This document shows positions 63,651-64,000 of a stretch of 64,000 nucleotides of DNA, piece by piece (positions within the stretch are counted from its first letter, which is position 1; each line of letters opens with the position of its first letter). The translations under genes and the position numbers were made by a program. The notes beneath the pieces are model-generated. The model had not been told where the DNA came from and searched no databases. It saw only the letters and a program-made list of their open reading frames with translations. Source of the stretch: JAIQFL01 sp035295745 (lineage in GTDB: Bacteria > Acidobacteriota > Terriglobia > Bryobacterales > Bryobacteraceae); contig DATGIL010000022.1 of assembly GCA_035295745.1 (NCBI GenBank), positions 186,001 through 250,000 of the forward strand. Direction: 5' to 3'.

Positions 63651-64000
63651 ATGAAATCCGCATGGATACTGGTGTTCCCGCTGGCCTGGTCCGGAGTGGC
63701 GGCGGATCAGGGAGTGGAGCGCGGCCCACTGCGGCTGAGCCTCAAGCGCGCGGTGGAGATTGCGACTTCTCCCGAAGGAAACGCCAATATCCAGCTTTCA
63801 GGCGAAGCTCTGAAGCAGGCGCAGCAGCGTTCGGCGGAGTCTCGGGCCGCCCTGCTACCCGATTTCGAAGCTTCATTAACTGACCGCAGCTCGACGACCA
63901 ATCTCGGGGCGCTCGGGATTAACGTCGTGGTGCCAATCCCAGGCTTTCATTTCCCCACATTCGTTGGACCATACACCACCATGGATGCGCGCGTCACCGG
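63651..64000 (+). CDS. TolC-like outer membrane efflux protein (3' end outside window)
   Basis: Starts ATG 63651 and stays open to base 64000 (116 codons seen). Signal peptide MKSAWILVFPLAWSGVAA. Then LRLSLKRAVEIATSPEGNAN and LSGEALKQAQQRSAESRAAL resemble the first alpha-helical hairpin of TolC/OEP proteins (LSLKEAVELAL...). Directly downstream of tetR, it is likely the outer-membrane channel of the regulated efflux system; inner-membrane and adaptor genes would lie beyond the window. Confidence 0.8.
   Translation, partial: MKSAWILVFPLAWSGVAADQGVERGPLRLSLKRAVEIATSPEGNANIQLSGEALKQAQQRSAESRAALLPDFEASLTDRSSTTNLGALGINVVVPIPGFHFPTFVGPYTTMDARVT

Overview
The window is high-GC bacterial chromosome, most likely from an acidobacterium of the Solibacter/Bryobacter group (Bryobacterales). 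The evidence is the combination of families typical of that lineage: ADOP-type MacB/FtsX permeases (three intact, two remnants), a PadR-ADOP operon, TIGR03435-type domains (one fused to a BlaR1-like M56 protein), a TIGR03437 C-terminal domain on a cytochrome c/beta-propeller protein, and many secreted hydrolases with Sec or Tat signals. I saw no rRNA, tRNA, CRISPR array, prophage or transposase.

Layout. 1-2991 (minus): three Tad pilus-type proteins (a TadG-like vWA protein cut by the window edge and two TadE-like pseudopilins). 3834-7124 (plus): acpP-fabF followed by etfB-etfA. 7254-12651: an outer-membrane protein, a minus-strand ruvX-mltG-hypothetical operon, an AI-2E-type permease, a Tat-exported sugar isomerase-like protein and a tiny His/Tyr-rich secreted protein. 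12818-18524: an orphan hypothetical, an exported M14 carboxypeptidase coupled to an exported nitrilase, and a conserved unknown. 18826-24263: PadR-ADOP operon facing a second ADOP gene. 24393-27083: a subtilase/metallophosphoesterase pair. 27188-33615 (minus): a small coiled-coil protein, then an operon of an HH-motif protein, a nucleotidyltransferase, uvrA and an EF-hand-bearing PQQ-type propeller. 33723-42659 (minus): Ser/Thr kinase, YncE-cytochrome c-TIGR03437 protein, hypothetical, membrane-anchored WD40 protein. 42919-49531: dps, acnA, a purine-nucleoside-permease-family protein, a PEP-CTERM protein and a GH29 fucosidase. 49996-55822: LiaF-like protein, LytS/LytTR two-component pair, ankyrin protein, amidohydrolase. 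55923-64000: an ADOP gene with a truncated copy, BlaI/M56 regulatory pair, a cluster of decayed genes, and a TetR regulator with the start of a TolC-like efflux protein.

The most unusual content is between the genes. (1) A dispersed ~55-base, two-hairpin repeat occurs at about 8.05, 27.1, 42.75, 42.87, 62.25 and 62.4 kb, plus a minimal form at 24.3 kb; its stems change in a compensatory way while the CTCA loop is largely kept. (2) Many first genes have a -10-like hexamer ending only 7-14 bases before the start codon and no Shine-Dalgarno, which suggests leaderless or near-leaderless mRNAs (acnA, the NUP gene, the AI-2E permease, subtilase, padR). (3) The tetR and padR promoters are near-consensus and overlap palindromes at the start codon. 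(4) Three other repeat families are present: a 25-base element, a ~42-base inverted pair and a ~70-base direct repeat flanking the kinase gene. I did not find a clearly new defence or biosynthetic system; the structured repeat family is the strongest candidate for something undescribed. All assignments come from reading the sequence without database searches.
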